Shown: positions 19,207 to 28,424, counted from the first letter of the stretch. The stretch: 64,000 nt of DNA from Sporosarcina sp. P32b (GCF_002743335.1 NZ_PDZB01000003.1:231414-295413), one strand, 5' to 3'. Notes: a model not told the origin generated them from the letters alone. Numbers and translations are program-made.

Positions 19207-21852
19207 ATGACTGATGAATTGACGATGCCGACTAAATACGATCCGCAAGCAGTTGAAAAAGGACGTTATGAATGGTGGCTGGAAGGTAAGTATTTTGAGT
19301 CAGATGTAAAGAGTGAAAAAGAACCGTATACGATTGTGATACCACCACCGAACGTTACAGGTAAGCTTCACTTAGGGCACGCTTGGGATACAACATTACA
19401 AGATATGCTCATCCGCATGAAACGTATGCAAGGGTATGACGCATTGTGGTTGCCTGGAATGGACCATGCTGGAATTGCGACACAAGCTAGAGTAGAGGAA
19501 AAACTTCGTGCTGAAGGCAAAACACGCAATGATCTGGGTCGCGAAAAATTCATACAGGAAACATGGAAATGGAAAGAAGAATACGCGAGCCATATCCGCG
19601 CACAATGGGCGAAACTTGGTCTAGCCCTCGATTACTCACAAGAGCGTTTTACGTTAGATGAAGGATTATCAAAAGCAGTAAATGAAGTATTCGTTAAATT
19701 GTATGAGAAAAAGCTCATCTACCGTGGCGAATATATTATCAACTGGGATCCTGCAACGAAAACAGCGATATCTGATATTGAGGTTATCCATAAAGATGTG
19801 CAAGGTGCATTCTATCATATGCGCTACCCGTTGGCAGATGGCACAGGTTCGATTGAAATAGCGACAACACGTCCCGAAACGATGCTTGGTGATACAGCTG
19901 TTGCAGTTCACCCGGATGACGAGCGCTACCAGCATTTGATCGGCAAGATGGTCAAATTACCGATCGTGGGACGCGAGATCCCAATCGTAGCGGATGACTA
20001 CGTCGAAATGGATTTCGGAAGCGGTGCAGTGAAAATTACACCAGCGCATGACCCGAATGACTTTGAAATAGGTAACCGTCATAACTTACCACGTGTGTTG
20101 GTGATGAATGAGGACGGTACAATGAATAAATTAGCAGGCAAGTATGAAGGCATGGATCGTTTCGAATGCCGTAAGCAAATCGTCAAAGACTTGCAAGAGA
20201 TGAATGTACTATTTGAAATTGAAGATCATATGCACTCTGTCGGACACTCGGAACGAAGCGGCGCAGTAGTGGAACCTTACCTTTCTACACAATGGTTCGT
20301 CAATATGCAACCACTTGCTGAACAAGCAATCAATCTTCAGAAAAATGAAGAAGAAAAAGTAACGTTTGTACCTGAACGTTTCGAGAAAACATATTTGAGC
20401 TGGATGGAAAACGTCCACGACTGGTGTATTTCTCGTCAACTATGGTGGGGTCACCGAATTCCGGCTTGGTATCACAACACAACAGGCGAAATCTATGTGG
20501 GTCAAGAAGCACCAGCCGATGAAGAAAACTGGACACAAGACAATGATGTATTGGATACATGGTTCTCATCTGCTCTATGGCCGTTCTCGACTATGGGCTG
20601 GCCAGATGTTGACAGCGAAACGTTCAAAAAATATTACCCGACAGATGCCCTTGTTACAGGATATGATATTATCTTCTTTTGGGTGTCCCGCATGATCTTC
20701 CAAGCACTTGAATTCACGGAAGAGCGTCCCTTCAAGGATGTCTTGATCCATGGATTAGTACGCGCGGAAGACGGGCGAAAAATGTCTAAATCTCTTGGTA
20801 ACGGTGTAGATCCAATGGACGTAATCGAACAATACGGTGCAGACGCATTGCGTTACTTCCTAGCAACCGGTTCTTCACCAGGACAAGATCTACGTTACTC
20901 TACAGAAAAAGTAGAAGCGATTTGGAACTTTGCCAATAAAATTTGGAATGCCTCCCGTTTCGCCTTAATGAATATGGATGGTATGACGTATGAAGAAATC
21001 GATTTGTCAGGTAAGAAATCTGTTGCAGATGCATGGATCTTAACTCGCCTAAATGAAACGATAGAATCAGTAACCAATTTAGCTGATCGTTATGAGTTCG
21101 GTGAAATGGGTCGCGCATTATACAACTTCATCTGGGATGATTTCTGTGACTGGTATATCGAAATGGCGAAATTGCCACTATACGGTGAAGATGAAGTAGC
21201 CAAAAAAACGACTCGTTCGGTTCTTGCGCATGTTCTTGATCAGACGATGCGTTTATTGCACCCGTTAATGCCTTTCATTACTGAAGAAATCTGGCAGAAC
21301 CTTCCACATGAAGGTGAGTCGATCACAGTAGCGAAGTGGCCTGAAGTAGATGCAACGATGATGGACAAGTCACGTGCTTCGGATATGAAATTGTTGATGG
21401 ATATTATCAAAGCGGTTCGTAATATTCGTGCGGAAGTGAATACACCGATGAGTCGTAAAGTTGATTTGTATATTTCGGCGAAGGACGAGAAGACGGTGGC
21501 GGTACTAGAAGAGAACCGTAATTATCTTGTGCGCTTCTGTAATCCAGAAACATTGACGATTGGTGTGAAGGTGAATGCACCAGGCAAGACGATGTCCGCA
21601 GTCGTGACAGGGGCAGAGCTGTATTTGCCACTTGAGGGATTGATTGATATTGAGGAAGAATTGGCTCGCTTGACGAAAGAGCTTGGTAAGTGGCAAGGTG
21701 AAGTGAAGCGGGTTCAGGGCAAGTTGTCAAATGAACGTTTTACTGCGAAGGCACCTGAGTCAGTTGTTGAGGAAGAGCGTGCGAAAGAGAAGGATTATTT
21801 GGAGAAATATGCGGCGGTTGAACGTCGTATTGCGGAACTGAAGGAGATTTAA
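19207..21852 (+). CDS. valS: Valyl-tRNA synthetase
   Basis: An 881-residue class I aminoacyl-tRNA synthetase. The HIGH-type motif is [12 protein letters not shown] (near residue 50). It has the editing CP1 domain, KMSKS in [11 protein letters not shown], an anticodon-binding domain and the C-terminal coiled coil typical of ValRS. ATG at 19207 follows GGAGGAACTGAA; an upstream in-frame start lies within the T-box terminator and is rejected. It is transcribed alone, from the T-box-controlled promoter to its own terminator. In B. subtilis folC follows directly, while here about 9 kb of other genes intervene. Confidence 0.98.
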   Translation: MTDELTMPTKYDPQAVEKGRYEWWLEGKYFESDVKSEKEPYTIVIPPPNVTGKLHLGHAWDTTLQDMLIRMKRMQGYDALWLPGMDHAGIATQARVEEKLRAEGKTRNDLGREKFIQETWKWKEEYASHIRAQWAKLGLALDYSQERFTLDEGLSKAVNEVFVKLYEKKLIYRGEYIINWDPATKTAISDIEVIHKDVQGAFYHMRYPLADGTGSIEIATTRPETMLGDTAVAVHPDDERYQHLIGKMVKLPIVGREIPIVADDYVEMDFGSGAVKITPAHDPNDFEIGNRHNLPRVLVMNEDGTMNKLAGKYEGMDRFECRKQIVKDLQEMNVLFEIEDHMHSVGHSERSGAVVEPYLSTQWFVNMQPLAEQAINLQKNEEEKVTFVPERFEKTYLSWMENVHDWCISRQLWWGHRIPAWYHNTTGEIYVGQEAPADEENWTQDNDVLDTWFSSALWPFSTMGWPDVDSETFKKYYPTDALVTGYDIIFFWVSRMIFQALEFTEERPFKDVLIHGLVRAEDGRKMSKSLGNGVDPMDVIEQYGADALRYFLATGSSPGQDLRYSTEKVEAIWNFANKIWNASRFALMNMDGMTYEEIDLSGKKSVADAWILTRLNETIESVTNLADRYEFGEMGRALYNFIWDDFCDWYIEMAKLPLYGEDEVAKKTTRSVLAHVLDQTMRLLHPLMPFITEEIWQNLPHEGESITVAKWPEVDATMMDKSRASDMKLLMDIIKAVRNIRAEVNTPMSRKVDLYISAKDEKTVAVLEENRNYLVRFCNPETLTIGVKVNAPGKTMSAVVTGAELYLPLEGLIDIEEELARLTKELGKWQGEVKRVQGKLSNERFTAKAPESVVEEERAKEKDYLEKYAAVERRIAELKEI

Positions 21853-21872
21853 AGATAGTTATAAATAAATCG

Positions 21873-21915
21873 AAGGCCCATTCGACAGTGTAACGCTGTT
21901 GAATGGGCCTTTTTG
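21873..21915 (+). terminator. Terminator of valS
   Basis: AAGGCCCATTCGACAG pairs with CTGTTGAATGGGCCTT with one G-U pair, followed by TTT. Confidence 0.9.
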
Positions 21916-22090
21916 TAGTTTAGTGGTGGTAAAGTTGAAGCGAAGAGTGGTAAGGATTTACACTTAGCAATGGACGCATTGCCCCGTCCGGCGCTTCAAA
22001 TCTTAAAAATATATTTTCATTATAGTAATCATCCAGTCCGATGGGTATAATTGAAATCACAATATTATGAATTATTAAGGAGAGGGCTAT

Positions 22091-22576
22091 ATGAGTTTTT
22101 TAGTTCGTGAGATGGTAAGTGAGGATATTGAGAGGGTTCAAGATATTGCTAGGCAGAGTTGGCATGCTACGTATGAAGGCATTATTCCTCGTACGATTCA
22201 AGACTGCTTTTTGGATGCAGCTTACGATACTCCTATGATGAATAGGCGTCTACGAACTTCTAATCTATTTGTTGTAGAGGTTGATGATGAAGTGGTGGGC
22301 TTTGCTGATTTTTCACAGGTAGATGAAGATGGAAAATCCAAACTGCGCGCTATTTATCTTTATCCTGATCGACAAGGGAAGGGGCTCGGCTCGGCTCTTA
22401 TACAAAAGGGGATTGAAGTTCTCGGGAAATTGAAAGAACTTATAGTTGAAGTGGAAAAAGACAATATGATTGGGCGGAAATTTTATGAAGCGAAAGGATT
22501 TGAGGTCGTTAAAGAATATGATGATAACTTTGACGGTCATACGTTGAAAACGATTCAAATGATTAGGAATCTGTAA
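22091..22576 (+). CDS. GNAT-family N-acetyltransferase
   Basis: A 161-residue protein with the GNAT fold order. The N-terminal strand LVREMVSEDIERVQDIA is followed by the acetyl-CoA motif A segment LYPDRQGKGLGSALIQKG (Q/RxxGxG/A type), then VEKDNMIGRKFYEAKGFEVV near the C-terminus. Substrate unknown. AAGGAGAGGG precedes the ATG. It heads a set of small same-strand genes (to 26430) that may be co-transcribed. No member of this block belongs to the conserved backbone. Confidence 0.9.
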   Translation: MSFLVREMVSEDIERVQDIARQSWHATYEGIIPRTIQDCFLDAAYDTPMMNRRLRTSNLFVVEVDDEVVGFADFSQVDEDGKSKLRAIYLYPDRQGKGLGSALIQKGIEVLGKLKELIVEVEKDNMIGRKFYEAKGFEVVKEYDDNFDGHTLKTIQMIRNL

Positions 22577-22591
22577 GTAGTAAAAGGGGGT

Positions 22592-22852
22592 ATGGGGTTG
22601 AATAGAATACTGTTCATTGCAATAAATATTTTTACTGGTTTATTTGTGCTAATCAACAGTGTAGTGGGCTATGGAATTAGCGGTTTGGGAGAGGATTCTA
22701 CACATAATATTGCTATACTTGGTTTAATCGTAGTGTGGATAGTTGGCTTAGCTTTTCAGTTAAGCAAAAGGATTCGAGTTTTAGGATTTATTATCACGTT
22801 TATCCCGGCATTGTTTATCTTGTATATTTACTTTACCGCTATGAATATGTAA
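22592..22852 (+). CDS. Small membrane protein, three predicted spans
   Basis: An 86-residue hydrophobic protein with spans at about 5-27, 39-57 and 63-82. The start is ATG 22592, close behind AAAAGGGGG; TTG at 22598 with the same site is an alternative. It lies 15 bases after the acetyltransferase gene and 27 bases before a lipoprotein gene, so it is probably part of the same transcript. I do not recognise a family. Confidence 0.65.
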   Translation: MGLNRILFIAINIFTGLFVLINSVVGYGISGLGEDSTHNIAILGLIVVWIVGLAFQLSKRIRVLGFIITFIPALFILYIYFTAMNM

Positions 22853-22879
22853 TGCAGAAGTCACATATTGGGGGGCACT

Positions 22880-23230
22880 ATGCGGAAGTCCTCTACTTTA
22901 TTACTTTTTCTCTGCTTGTCATTTGTATTGGTTGGCTGTACCACTAGTGTTGGACAAAACAAAGGTGGGTATTTGACAGAAAAACAGGTGGTAAAGTTGG
23001 ACCCAAAAGCGGATTGGCTGAAATTTAAAGGCAAAGTATACAAAAGTAATATCGATTGGTCTGATATGGGGAAATTCACAAAGGGATCGAAACTAGGGGA
23101 AGTTTCAAGGGGGATGGCATCGCATATCCCGATTGGAGCTGAGATTTATGAATCGAAGGAACGGAGCGATATTTTGATTGTTGACTATATGAAGGTAGAG
23201 AAACACTATTTACTACAACTGGGTGAGTAG
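22880..23230 (+). CDS. Small lipoprotein of unknown function
   Basis: A 116-residue protein with a classical lipoprotein signal: a basic start (MRKSS), a hydrophobic core and the lipobox LVGC at about residues 15-18. The mature part is compact, with KFKGKVYKSNIDW and HIPIGAEIYESKE. ATG at 22880 has GGGGGG upstream; a TTG four codons earlier lies inside that site. It resembles small lipoproteins common in Bacillales, without an assignable function. Confidence 0.75.
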   Translation: MRKSSTLLLFLCLSFVLVGCTTSVGQNKGGYLTEKQVVKLDPKADWLKFKGKVYKSNIDWSDMGKFTKGSKLGEVSRGMASHIPIGAEIYESKERSDILIVDYMKVEKHYLLQLGE

Positions 23231-23301
23231 TAATTGAGCGTAATAGGTACTCGAAAAAAGGTATAGCAATGGATGCGAACTAGTTAAAAGGGGGAAATCG
23301 A

Positions 23302-24333
23302 ATGTTAATTAAACCGAAGAAATTGCAGCGAGGCGATCAAGTTGCAACGGTGAGTCCATCTTGGGGAGGTGCGGGCGAACCAGAAATCAGATGGCGGTAT
23401 GAGCAAGGAGTAAAGAGATTGGAAGATATATTCGGCTTAACTGTTGTGCAGATGCCAAATAGTTTAAAGGGAGCCGACTTTCTCTATGAAAATCCGAAAG
23501 CCCGTGCAGAGGACCTGATGACTGCATTTAAGGATCCGAATATTAAAGGGATCATTGCGAATATCGGAGGAGAAGACAGCATTCGCTTACTTTCATATAT
23601 CGATTTTAACGTAATACAAGAAAATCCAAAAATCTTCATGGGTTATTCTGACGTTACGGTATCTCATTTGTTTTGTCATAAAGCGGGAATTTCGTCGTTC
23701 TACGGACCGGCTATATTAACCGATTTTGCTGAAAATATTGAGATGGATTCCTACACGGTTGAGATGGTGAATCGAACTCTTTTTTCTAATGAAACCATTG
23801 GTGAGATCCGACCAGCTGAAAATTGGACAAGCGAACGGTTGGAATGGATTGAGCCTAATAAGGATACGCGACGCACGATGAATCCGAATACTGGATACGA
23901 ACTACTTCAAGGCTCAGGTACTGTGCAAGGACGATTGATTGGTGGATGTATCGAAGTCTTGGAATTTGCGAAGGGTACGGTAATTTGGCCTGAAGACAAG
24001 TATTGGGACAATAGTATAGTATTCTTTGAAACATCTGAAGAGAAGCCCGATCCAAATTTGATTCGCTACTGGTTGAGAAATTATGCAGCACAAGGAATCT
24101 TACAGAAAGTGAATGGCATTATTTTCGGTAAACCGAAAGATGAGAAATACTTTGATGAGTATAAAGAAGAAATTCTTCACGTGATGAAAGAATATGGTTT
24201 GGAGCATTTGCCTATTTTATATAACTTGAACTTTGGCCATACAGAACCTAAATTTATATTACCGTATGGTGCGTTGGCGGAGATAGATTGTGAACAAAAG
24301 ATGTTTTCGATTCTCGAAAGTGGCGTTCAGTAA
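23302..24333 (+). CDS. S66-family peptidase, MccF-like (LD-carboxypeptidase family)
   Basis: A 343-residue serine peptidase of family S66. Catalytic Ser116 is in GYSDVT, Glu243 in FFETSEE and His313 in NFGHTEPK, spaced as in MccF (S118, E243, H311 there). MccF relatives hydrolyse the acyl or amide bond of processed microcin C-like aminoacyl nucleotides. True LD-carboxypeptidases trim murein tetrapeptides. The KDTRRTMNPNTGYE segment fits the MccF-like branch better (inference). Ribosome site AAAAGGGGG. Confidence 0.9.
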   Translation: MLIKPKKLQRGDQVATVSPSWGGAGEPEIRWRYEQGVKRLEDIFGLTVVQMPNSLKGADFLYENPKARAEDLMTAFKDPNIKGIIANIGGEDSIRLLSYIDFNVIQENPKIFMGYSDVTVSHLFCHKAGISSFYGPAILTDFAENIEMDSYTVEMVNRTLFSNETIGEIRPAENWTSERLEWIEPNKDTRRTMNPNTGYELLQGSGTVQGRLIGGCIEVLEFAKGTVIWPEDKYWDNSIVFFETSEEKPDPNLIRYWLRNYAAQGILQKVNGIIFGKPKDEKYFDEYKEEILHVMKEYGLEHLPILYNLNFGHTEPKFILPYGALAEIDCEQKMFSILESGVQ

Positions 24334-24350
24334 AATAATAGTTAAATGAG

Positions 24351-24950
24351 GTGTTTCTAATTTTTACAGATCAGCAATTGCGAATGCTCATCAAAGGTGA
24401 AGTTATAAGTGGAACCTTTCCTTATAATAGCTATGATGAAAAAGAAATCTTGGCACATATCAATCGACTGTTCTATCGAATCAATCGCATCCACAATGTG
24501 CTCTGCGAAGCGGAATGGGATCATTTCGGCAGTGGCTATGCTTCCTTTGTGGAGTATTTTTGTTATCGCAAAGAAGATTGTATTGTTATGGAAGAAAAGA
24601 ATGGAATACGTGAAATAGAGATAACAGGTATTATACTCGATATAAGTCGCCTAGCACCAGTTGCTATAATGGGAGAAGATGTGAGGCATAGAACCATTCG
24701 TATAGAGACGACCGAAGAATTGAGCAGTGGACAAGGTTCAATACTTGATGATCCTATTTCGTTAGCTGTTGGTGAGGAATTGGAAACATTAGCATTTGAA
24801 TTACAGAATGCTTTAGAGGAATTTGATTACAAGCTATTAGCTACAAAAGAAATGAATGTACCACTATCCTTTAATACAAAAATCCCGACGGTTTATCGGA
24901 ATGAGCGACAATATCTTGTCTTAGATGCTATCTTTTATTGGGAAGATTAA
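24351..24950 (+). CDS. Hypothetical protein with an unusual start
   Basis: Up to 199 residues, mixed alpha/beta in look, no signal peptide or membrane span. No family recognised. The start is unclear. GTG at 24351 gives MFLIFTDQ but overlaps the only good ribosome site (ATGAGGTG, 24346-24353). From that site the first in-frame position at normal distance is ATT at 24360, and the next ATG codes for the methionine of LRMLIKGEV at about residue 12. It lies 17 bases after the MccF-like gene and 46 before the GrpB-like gene. Confidence 0.6.
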   Translation: MFLIFTDQQLRMLIKGEVISGTFPYNSYDEKEILAHINRLFYRINRIHNVLCEAEWDHFGSGYASFVEYFCYRKEDCIVMEEKNGIREIEITGIILDISRLAPVAIMGEDVRHRTIRIETTEELSSGQGSILDDPISLAVGEELETLAFELQNALEEFDYKLLATKEMNVPLSFNTKIPTVYRNERQYLVLDAIFYWED

Positions 24951-24996
24951 CAACGTGTTTAAACGTAGATCAATAAAATAAATAGGGAGGAACGAT

Positions 24997-25515
24997 ATGA
25001 AAGTGCAAGTAGTGGACTACAATAATCAATGGCCAGAGATGTTTAAAAAAGAATCTCGAAAGATCGCCAAGGTTTTTGAAGATGAATTAGTACATATTCA
25101 TCACATCGGCAGTACATCTGTAGAAGGACTACCAGCTAAACCAATAATCGATATAATGCCCGTAGTAAAGACAATTGAAAATGTTGATGCGTTGATTACT
25201 CAGATGAATGAAATTGGTTATGAAGCGCTTGGAGAATTTGGAATGAAGGGAAGACGTTATTTTAGAAAAGGTGAACAGCCTCGAACACATCACATCCATG
25301 TATTTCAGGATGATAATTTATACGATATTGCTCGTCATTTAGCCGTTAGAGATTATCTTCGCTTTCATCCTGAGGAAAGTAAGCGCTATGGCTCCTTGAA
25401 AATGAAGCTGGCTGCCAGGTTTCCGGACGACATAGAATCCTATATTGATGGAAAAGATCTGTTTGTGAAGGAATTGGAGCGAAAAGCGCTTAGTTGGTAT
25501 GATGCTAAGAAGTAA
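24997..25515 (+). CDS. GrpB-family (UPF0157) nucleotidyltransferase-fold protein
   Basis: A 172-residue protein with the GrpB/UPF0157 signature HIHHIGSTSVEGLPAKPIID (about residues 34-53). This contains the GSTxVxGLxAKPxID pattern of the nucleotidyltransferase superfamily. The later HHIHVF motif (about 97-102) is also typical. Biochemical role of the family is not established; it is sometimes fused to dephospho-CoA kinase. AGGGAGG precedes the ATG. Confidence 0.9.
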   Translation: MKVQVVDYNNQWPEMFKKESRKIAKVFEDELVHIHHIGSTSVEGLPAKPIIDIMPVVKTIENVDALITQMNEIGYEALGEFGMKGRRYFRKGEQPRTHHIHVFQDDNLYDIARHLAVRDYLRFHPEESKRYGSLKMKLAARFPDDIESYIDGKDLFVKELERKALSWYDAKK

Positions 25516-25552
25516 TATGTAGAAGGGTATCTAGAAAGTAATGAGGTGTTCT

Positions 25553-26002
25553 GTGAGGTTATTCACGAAGTTAGGAATTATAGGATTTTCAACACTTCTA
25601 TTAACCGCATGTTTTGGAGAAAATTATGATTTCACCCCTCCAGATGTTACGCTAATGAATAATACGGAATATCCTGATACAGAAGAATTGACTGCGGTCA
25701 ATATCGAGTGGGATTCAGACAAATTGTATACTAAGAAAACAGATGATATTTTGTCAGTCGCTAGAGATCAGAAAACATTGGTTTACCATAAAGGGCAAGA
25801 AATGAGAGTCGTATTTGTTACCCAGGATTTTGCTATCAGGAAGTTGAGCGCCTATGTAACTAAAAATGGGATAAAGACAGAAATCAAGGTAGACGGGGAA
25901 GTTTTCAACATGCCTAACGAGAAGGGTGAATATATCATGGTTTTACATCTTCTCGCAGATAGTGGAACGGTAGAATATGTAGGGAATGTGTTAATTGAGT
26001 AG
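25553..26002 (+). CDS. Lipoprotein of unknown function
   Basis: A 149-residue protein with a lipoprotein signal. GTG at 25553 (MRLFTKLGI) follows GAGGTG, and the lipobox LTAC lies near residue 20. An in-frame ATG at 25541 overlaps that ribosome site and is less likely. The mature region resembles an immunoglobulin-like beta fold (alternating short strands, ending VEYVGNVLIE), but I cannot name the family. Confidence 0.7.
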   Translation: MRLFTKLGIIGFSTLLLTACFGENYDFTPPDVTLMNNTEYPDTEELTAVNIEWDSDKLYTKKTDDILSVARDQKTLVYHKGQEMRVVFVTQDFAIRKLSAYVTKNGIKTEIKVDGEVFNMPNEKGEYIMVLHLLADSGTVEYVGNVLIE

Positions 26003-26118
26003 TAGAGAATCATTCCTAGTGGTGCTAGTCATCTTAAGAATTGTGAAGCTTAGACTAAAAACCCACCAAACTAGTTTACATAATATTATTATTAGTAAGA
26101 GCAGAGAGGAGTTTAGTT

Positions 26119-26430
26119 ATGCAAGCAATTATCGAAATCTTGGGTATTGTCTTACCGATTATAATAGCAGGCCTTATTGTAATATTTGTCATTAAGAGAC
26201 TGGATCGGAAAATGAAGCAAGGTACGTTGCCTAAGAAAAAATCGAAGAGCGCTCAGACGTTGTTGGATAGTTTGATACCTCTTGGAATGTTGGCTGGTTG
26301 TATACTTGGTTTGCTAATCAGTATGATGTCACCTATTTCGTTAGGACTTGCCTTTAGTTTAGGTTCTTCATTTGGTTTATTAGGTGGGTATTTTGCCTAT
26401 GAGAGTTATGGTAATCAAGAAGAAATGTAA
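26119..26430 (+). CDS. Small membrane protein with glycine-rich C-terminal spans
   Basis: A 103-residue protein. It has an N-terminal span (about 6-27), a lysine-rich cytoplasmic loop (MKQGTLPKKKSKS) and two glycine-rich spans at about 52-70 and 73-95 (MLAGCILGLLISMM, SLGSSFGLLGGYF). AGAGGAG precedes the ATG. Function unknown. Confidence 0.7.
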   Translation: MQAIIEILGIVLPIIIAGLIVIFVIKRLDRKMKQGTLPKKKSKSAQTLLDSLIPLGMLAGCILGLLISMMSPISLGLAFSLGSSFGLLGGYFAYESYGNQEEM

Positions 26431-26466
26431 GTGTACGAGACATGATCTAGAAAAGAGGCTTTCGAT

Positions 26467-26544
26467 ATGATGAAAAAAGTAGTTTCTGCGTTAGTGGTCG
26501 TTCTCTTAATTGAATCGGTAACTTCTAGTAAATCGGCTTCATGA
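26467..26544 (+). pseudogene. Signal-peptide-like 25-codon ORF, probable remnant
   Basis: ATG ATG AAA AAA opens a 25-residue ORF (MMKKVVSALVVVLLIESVT...) with a reasonable AAAAGAGG ribosome site. It looks like the signal peptide of a secreted protein whose mature part is missing, since a stop follows at once. A genuine small hydrophobic peptide is the alternative. Confidence 0.35.
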
Positions 26545-26580
26545 ACGAATATAAGGATGAGTTACGTGAGGAGAAAATGA

Positions 26581-27204
26581 ATGATTAAAATCAAATCTAC
26601 TTCTGAAACTTGTATCATAGTTCTTCATGAAATCTACGGAATCAATCAATTTATGAAAGACGTTTGTGAATCGTTGTCTGAGAAAAACTTCGATGTGATC
26701 TGTCCAAATCTGTTACCACAGGAAATACCTTATGAATATTCGCAAGAAGAGTTAGCTTATGAAAACTTTAAGGAACAAGTGGGTTTCGAAAACAGCGCAC
26801 ATAAAGTAAAAGGACTACTAATGGATATAAAAGATCAGTACGCAAAAGTATTGATCCTTGGATTTAGCGTAGGAGCGACAATTGCTTGGTTATGCAGTGA
26901 GGATGAGTGTGTGGATGGCATTGTTGGATATTATGGGGCACGAATTCGGGATTATGAAGGGATTCATCCAGCATGCCCGACGTTGTTGTATTTTCCGAAT
27001 GTCGAGAAATCATTTGATGTAAATGAAATGCTATTAAAATTAGAGAAGCCGAATGTAGATGTATATATGTATGAAGGGCAGCACGGTTTTAGCGATCCTT
27101 ATACTTATGCATACAATGAAGAATTGGCTTATATCGCCTGTAAGCAAACGATAAACTTCTTCAGAAGTAATGGAATGAATAGTGTAGAGGGAAGCACTTC
27201 ATAA
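26581..27204 (+). CDS. Dienelactone hydrolase-family alpha/beta hydrolase
   Basis: A 207-residue alpha/beta hydrolase. HEIYGIN near residues 16-22 is the oxyanion/Glu motif of the DLH family. The nucleophile elbow is GFSVGA with Ser96, where classical dienelactone hydrolases have Cys. His168 in EGQHGFSDP completes the site. YGARI is also typical. Substrate unknown. The gene ends at a hairpin shared with the convergent regulator. Confidence 0.88.
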   Translation: MIKIKSTSETCIIVLHEIYGINQFMKDVCESLSEKNFDVICPNLLPQEIPYEYSQEELAYENFKEQVGFENSAHKVKGLLMDIKDQYAKVLILGFSVGATIAWLCSEDECVDGIVGYYGARIRDYEGIHPACPTLLYFPNVEKSFDVNEMLLKLEKPNVDVYMYEGQHGFSDPYTYAYNEELAYIACKQTINFFRSNGMNSVEGSTS

Positions 27205-27221
27205 AGAGAAGTGCTTTTTGC
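27191..27221 (+). terminator. Bidirectional terminator between convergent genes
   Basis: GAAGCACTTC and GAAGTGCTTTTT form a 9-bp stem around a seven-base loop. It follows the hydrolase (plus strand) and overlaps the end of its gene, with the minus-strand regulator ending at 27225. Confidence 0.8.
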
Positions 27222-27224
27222 ATT

Positions 27225-27809
27225 TTAGATATATTGATAATATAAGCCGAACTGAGTATCGTACCATAACAAGGTGCCATGTTTTCGTTTTGGCAGGCGT
27301 GTTTGGAAACTCCACTCAGGATACTGTTTAATGATTTGAACTTGATCACCAGTAGCGAATGCGATAAAGGATATATAATGTCCTTTTGTCATCGGGTGAT
27401 CGCTTGAAATAAAACGTTCATTATCCACTTCTTCAATCGTAAGTTTTTCTTCCTCGCTCGCTTTCTTCGCTTCGAGCGCTTCGAGCTTCCTTCCACAGCA
27501 AGATATGGTAACATCTCCTGTTGCTAATACAATATTCTGGCAAGACGGGCATACAAAGTACTTTGATTTTTTCATATTTCCTCCTATAAATTCATTAGAT
27601 AGTAATTCACCATCTAAAATATTTTCAATATTTACACCTAATAGCGTAGATAAACTGGATAAAAGCGTGACATCAGGACAACCATATCCGCGCTCCCATT
27701 TTGAAATGGTGCGATCCGAGATATTCATTTGATCAGCTAATTGTTTCTGTGTGAATCCTTTTTCTTTGCGCAATGTATAGATTACTTCTCCAACTTTACT
27801 TGTATCCAT
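27225..27809 (-). CDS. XRE-type regulator fused to a degenerate desulfoferrodoxin domain
   Basis: 194 residues. An XRE/Cro-type HTH occupies about residues 7-60 (EKGFTQKQLADQMNISDRTI). Then comes a rubredoxin-like four-cysteine centre (C87-x2-C90 and C104-C105, YFVCPSC and ISCCGRKLEAL) laid out like desulforedoxin/desulfoferrodoxin centre I. The C-terminus follows the superoxide reductase core (SSDHPMTKGHYISF, then WYDTQFGLY), so the whole desulfoferrodoxin fold seems present. Only His138 and His144 of the five iron ligands remain: the Cys and His of the usual YCNxHG are Asp184 and Phe187. It is therefore unlikely to be an active reductase and may sense metal or redox state (inference). GGAGG precedes the ATG. 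Confidence 0.85.
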   Translation of the reverse strand: MDTSKVGEVIYTLRKEKGFTQKQLADQMNISDRTISKWERGYGCPDVTLLSSLSTLLGVNIENILDGELLSNEFIGGNMKKSKYFVCPSCQNIVLATGDVTISCCGRKLEALEAKKASEEEKLTIEEVDNERFISSDHPMTKGHYISFIAFATGDQVQIIKQYPEWSFQTRLPKRKHGTLLWYDTQFGLYYQYI

Positions 27810-27967
27810 CGTTTTCCCTCCTGCTCTCTATATATCATAGGCGTATATCTCACGTGCATCAACAAACGTTCCGTGGAGTTTGTTACACTCATACGTACTA
27901 GCATGGTAAAATGATTAGATAATATGAAAAGAACGGTACTGTGGTAGCGAAAGAAAGGTGGAAAGGA

Positions 27968-28174
27968 ATGAAACAGCATTGTTGTGAGGATATGAAGTAT
28001 CATGCAGATTTCACATGTGATATACACGACGAACCGTTTGATTGTCCGGATCAATTGATTTTATTTGATGAAACAGATCAAGATTATGGATTGTTAATTC
28101 ATGATGGGGGTACTTCTAGTGTCGGTATTTCTTTTTGTCCTTGGTGTGGGAATGCATTAGTAGAAAGGGGATAG
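27968..28174 (+). CDS. Small cysteine-rich protein (DUF6980-like)
   Basis: A 68-residue protein with likely metal-binding pairs: HCCEDM at the start, FTCDIHDEPFDCPD in the middle and CPWCG near the end. The pattern matches a small conserved family of Firmicutes that I associate with DUF6980; its function is unknown. ATG at 27968 follows AAAGGTGGAAAGGA; an in-frame ATG at 27941 is too far from any site. It is divergent from the HTH-desulfoferrodoxin regulator, which may control it (inference). Confidence 0.8.
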   Translation: MKQHCCEDMKYHADFTCDIHDEPFDCPDQLILFDETDQDYGLLIHDGGTSSVGISFCPWCGNALVERG

Positions 28175-28177
28175 AAA

Positions 28178-28345
28178 ATGAAAAAACTTCAAAGGCATGC
28201 TGTTATTATTGCGATTCTAGCACTTATGTTTTTCTTGGTCTTATCACTAGTCACGAGTAATTGGAAATTTCTCTTATGGAGTATCGTACCGATTTTTTTA
28301 TCGCTCATGACGGCGTTCCTAGCAAAAGCCAACGCCAGAGATTAA
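28178..28345 (+). CDS. 55-residue membrane protein
   Basis: A short ORF starting MKKLQRHAVI, three bases after the cysteine-rich gene, with AAAGGGG upstream. It has two hydrophobic segments (about 7-26 and 29-48) separated by SNWKF, and ends KANARD. Close spacing and a good ribosome site suggest a two-gene operon with the previous gene. No family recognised. Confidence 0.65.
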   Translation: MKKLQRHAVIIAILALMFFLVLSLVTSNWKFLLWSIVPIFLSLMTAFLAKANARD

Positions 28346-28366
28346 ATGGGTTTCAACACCCCACTT

Positions 28367-28422
28367 AAAAGAGACTGTCACAGAGAATCATTGAAGAATG
28401 ACTTTCTGCGACAGTCTCTTTT
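28367..28422 (+). terminator. Bidirectional terminator
   Basis: AAAAGAGACTGTC and GACAGTCTCTTTT form a 13-bp perfect outer stem with an internal imperfect extension. It serves the plus-strand pair ending at 28345 and the minus-strand operon ending at 28425. Confidence 0.88.
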
Positions 28423-28424
28423 GG

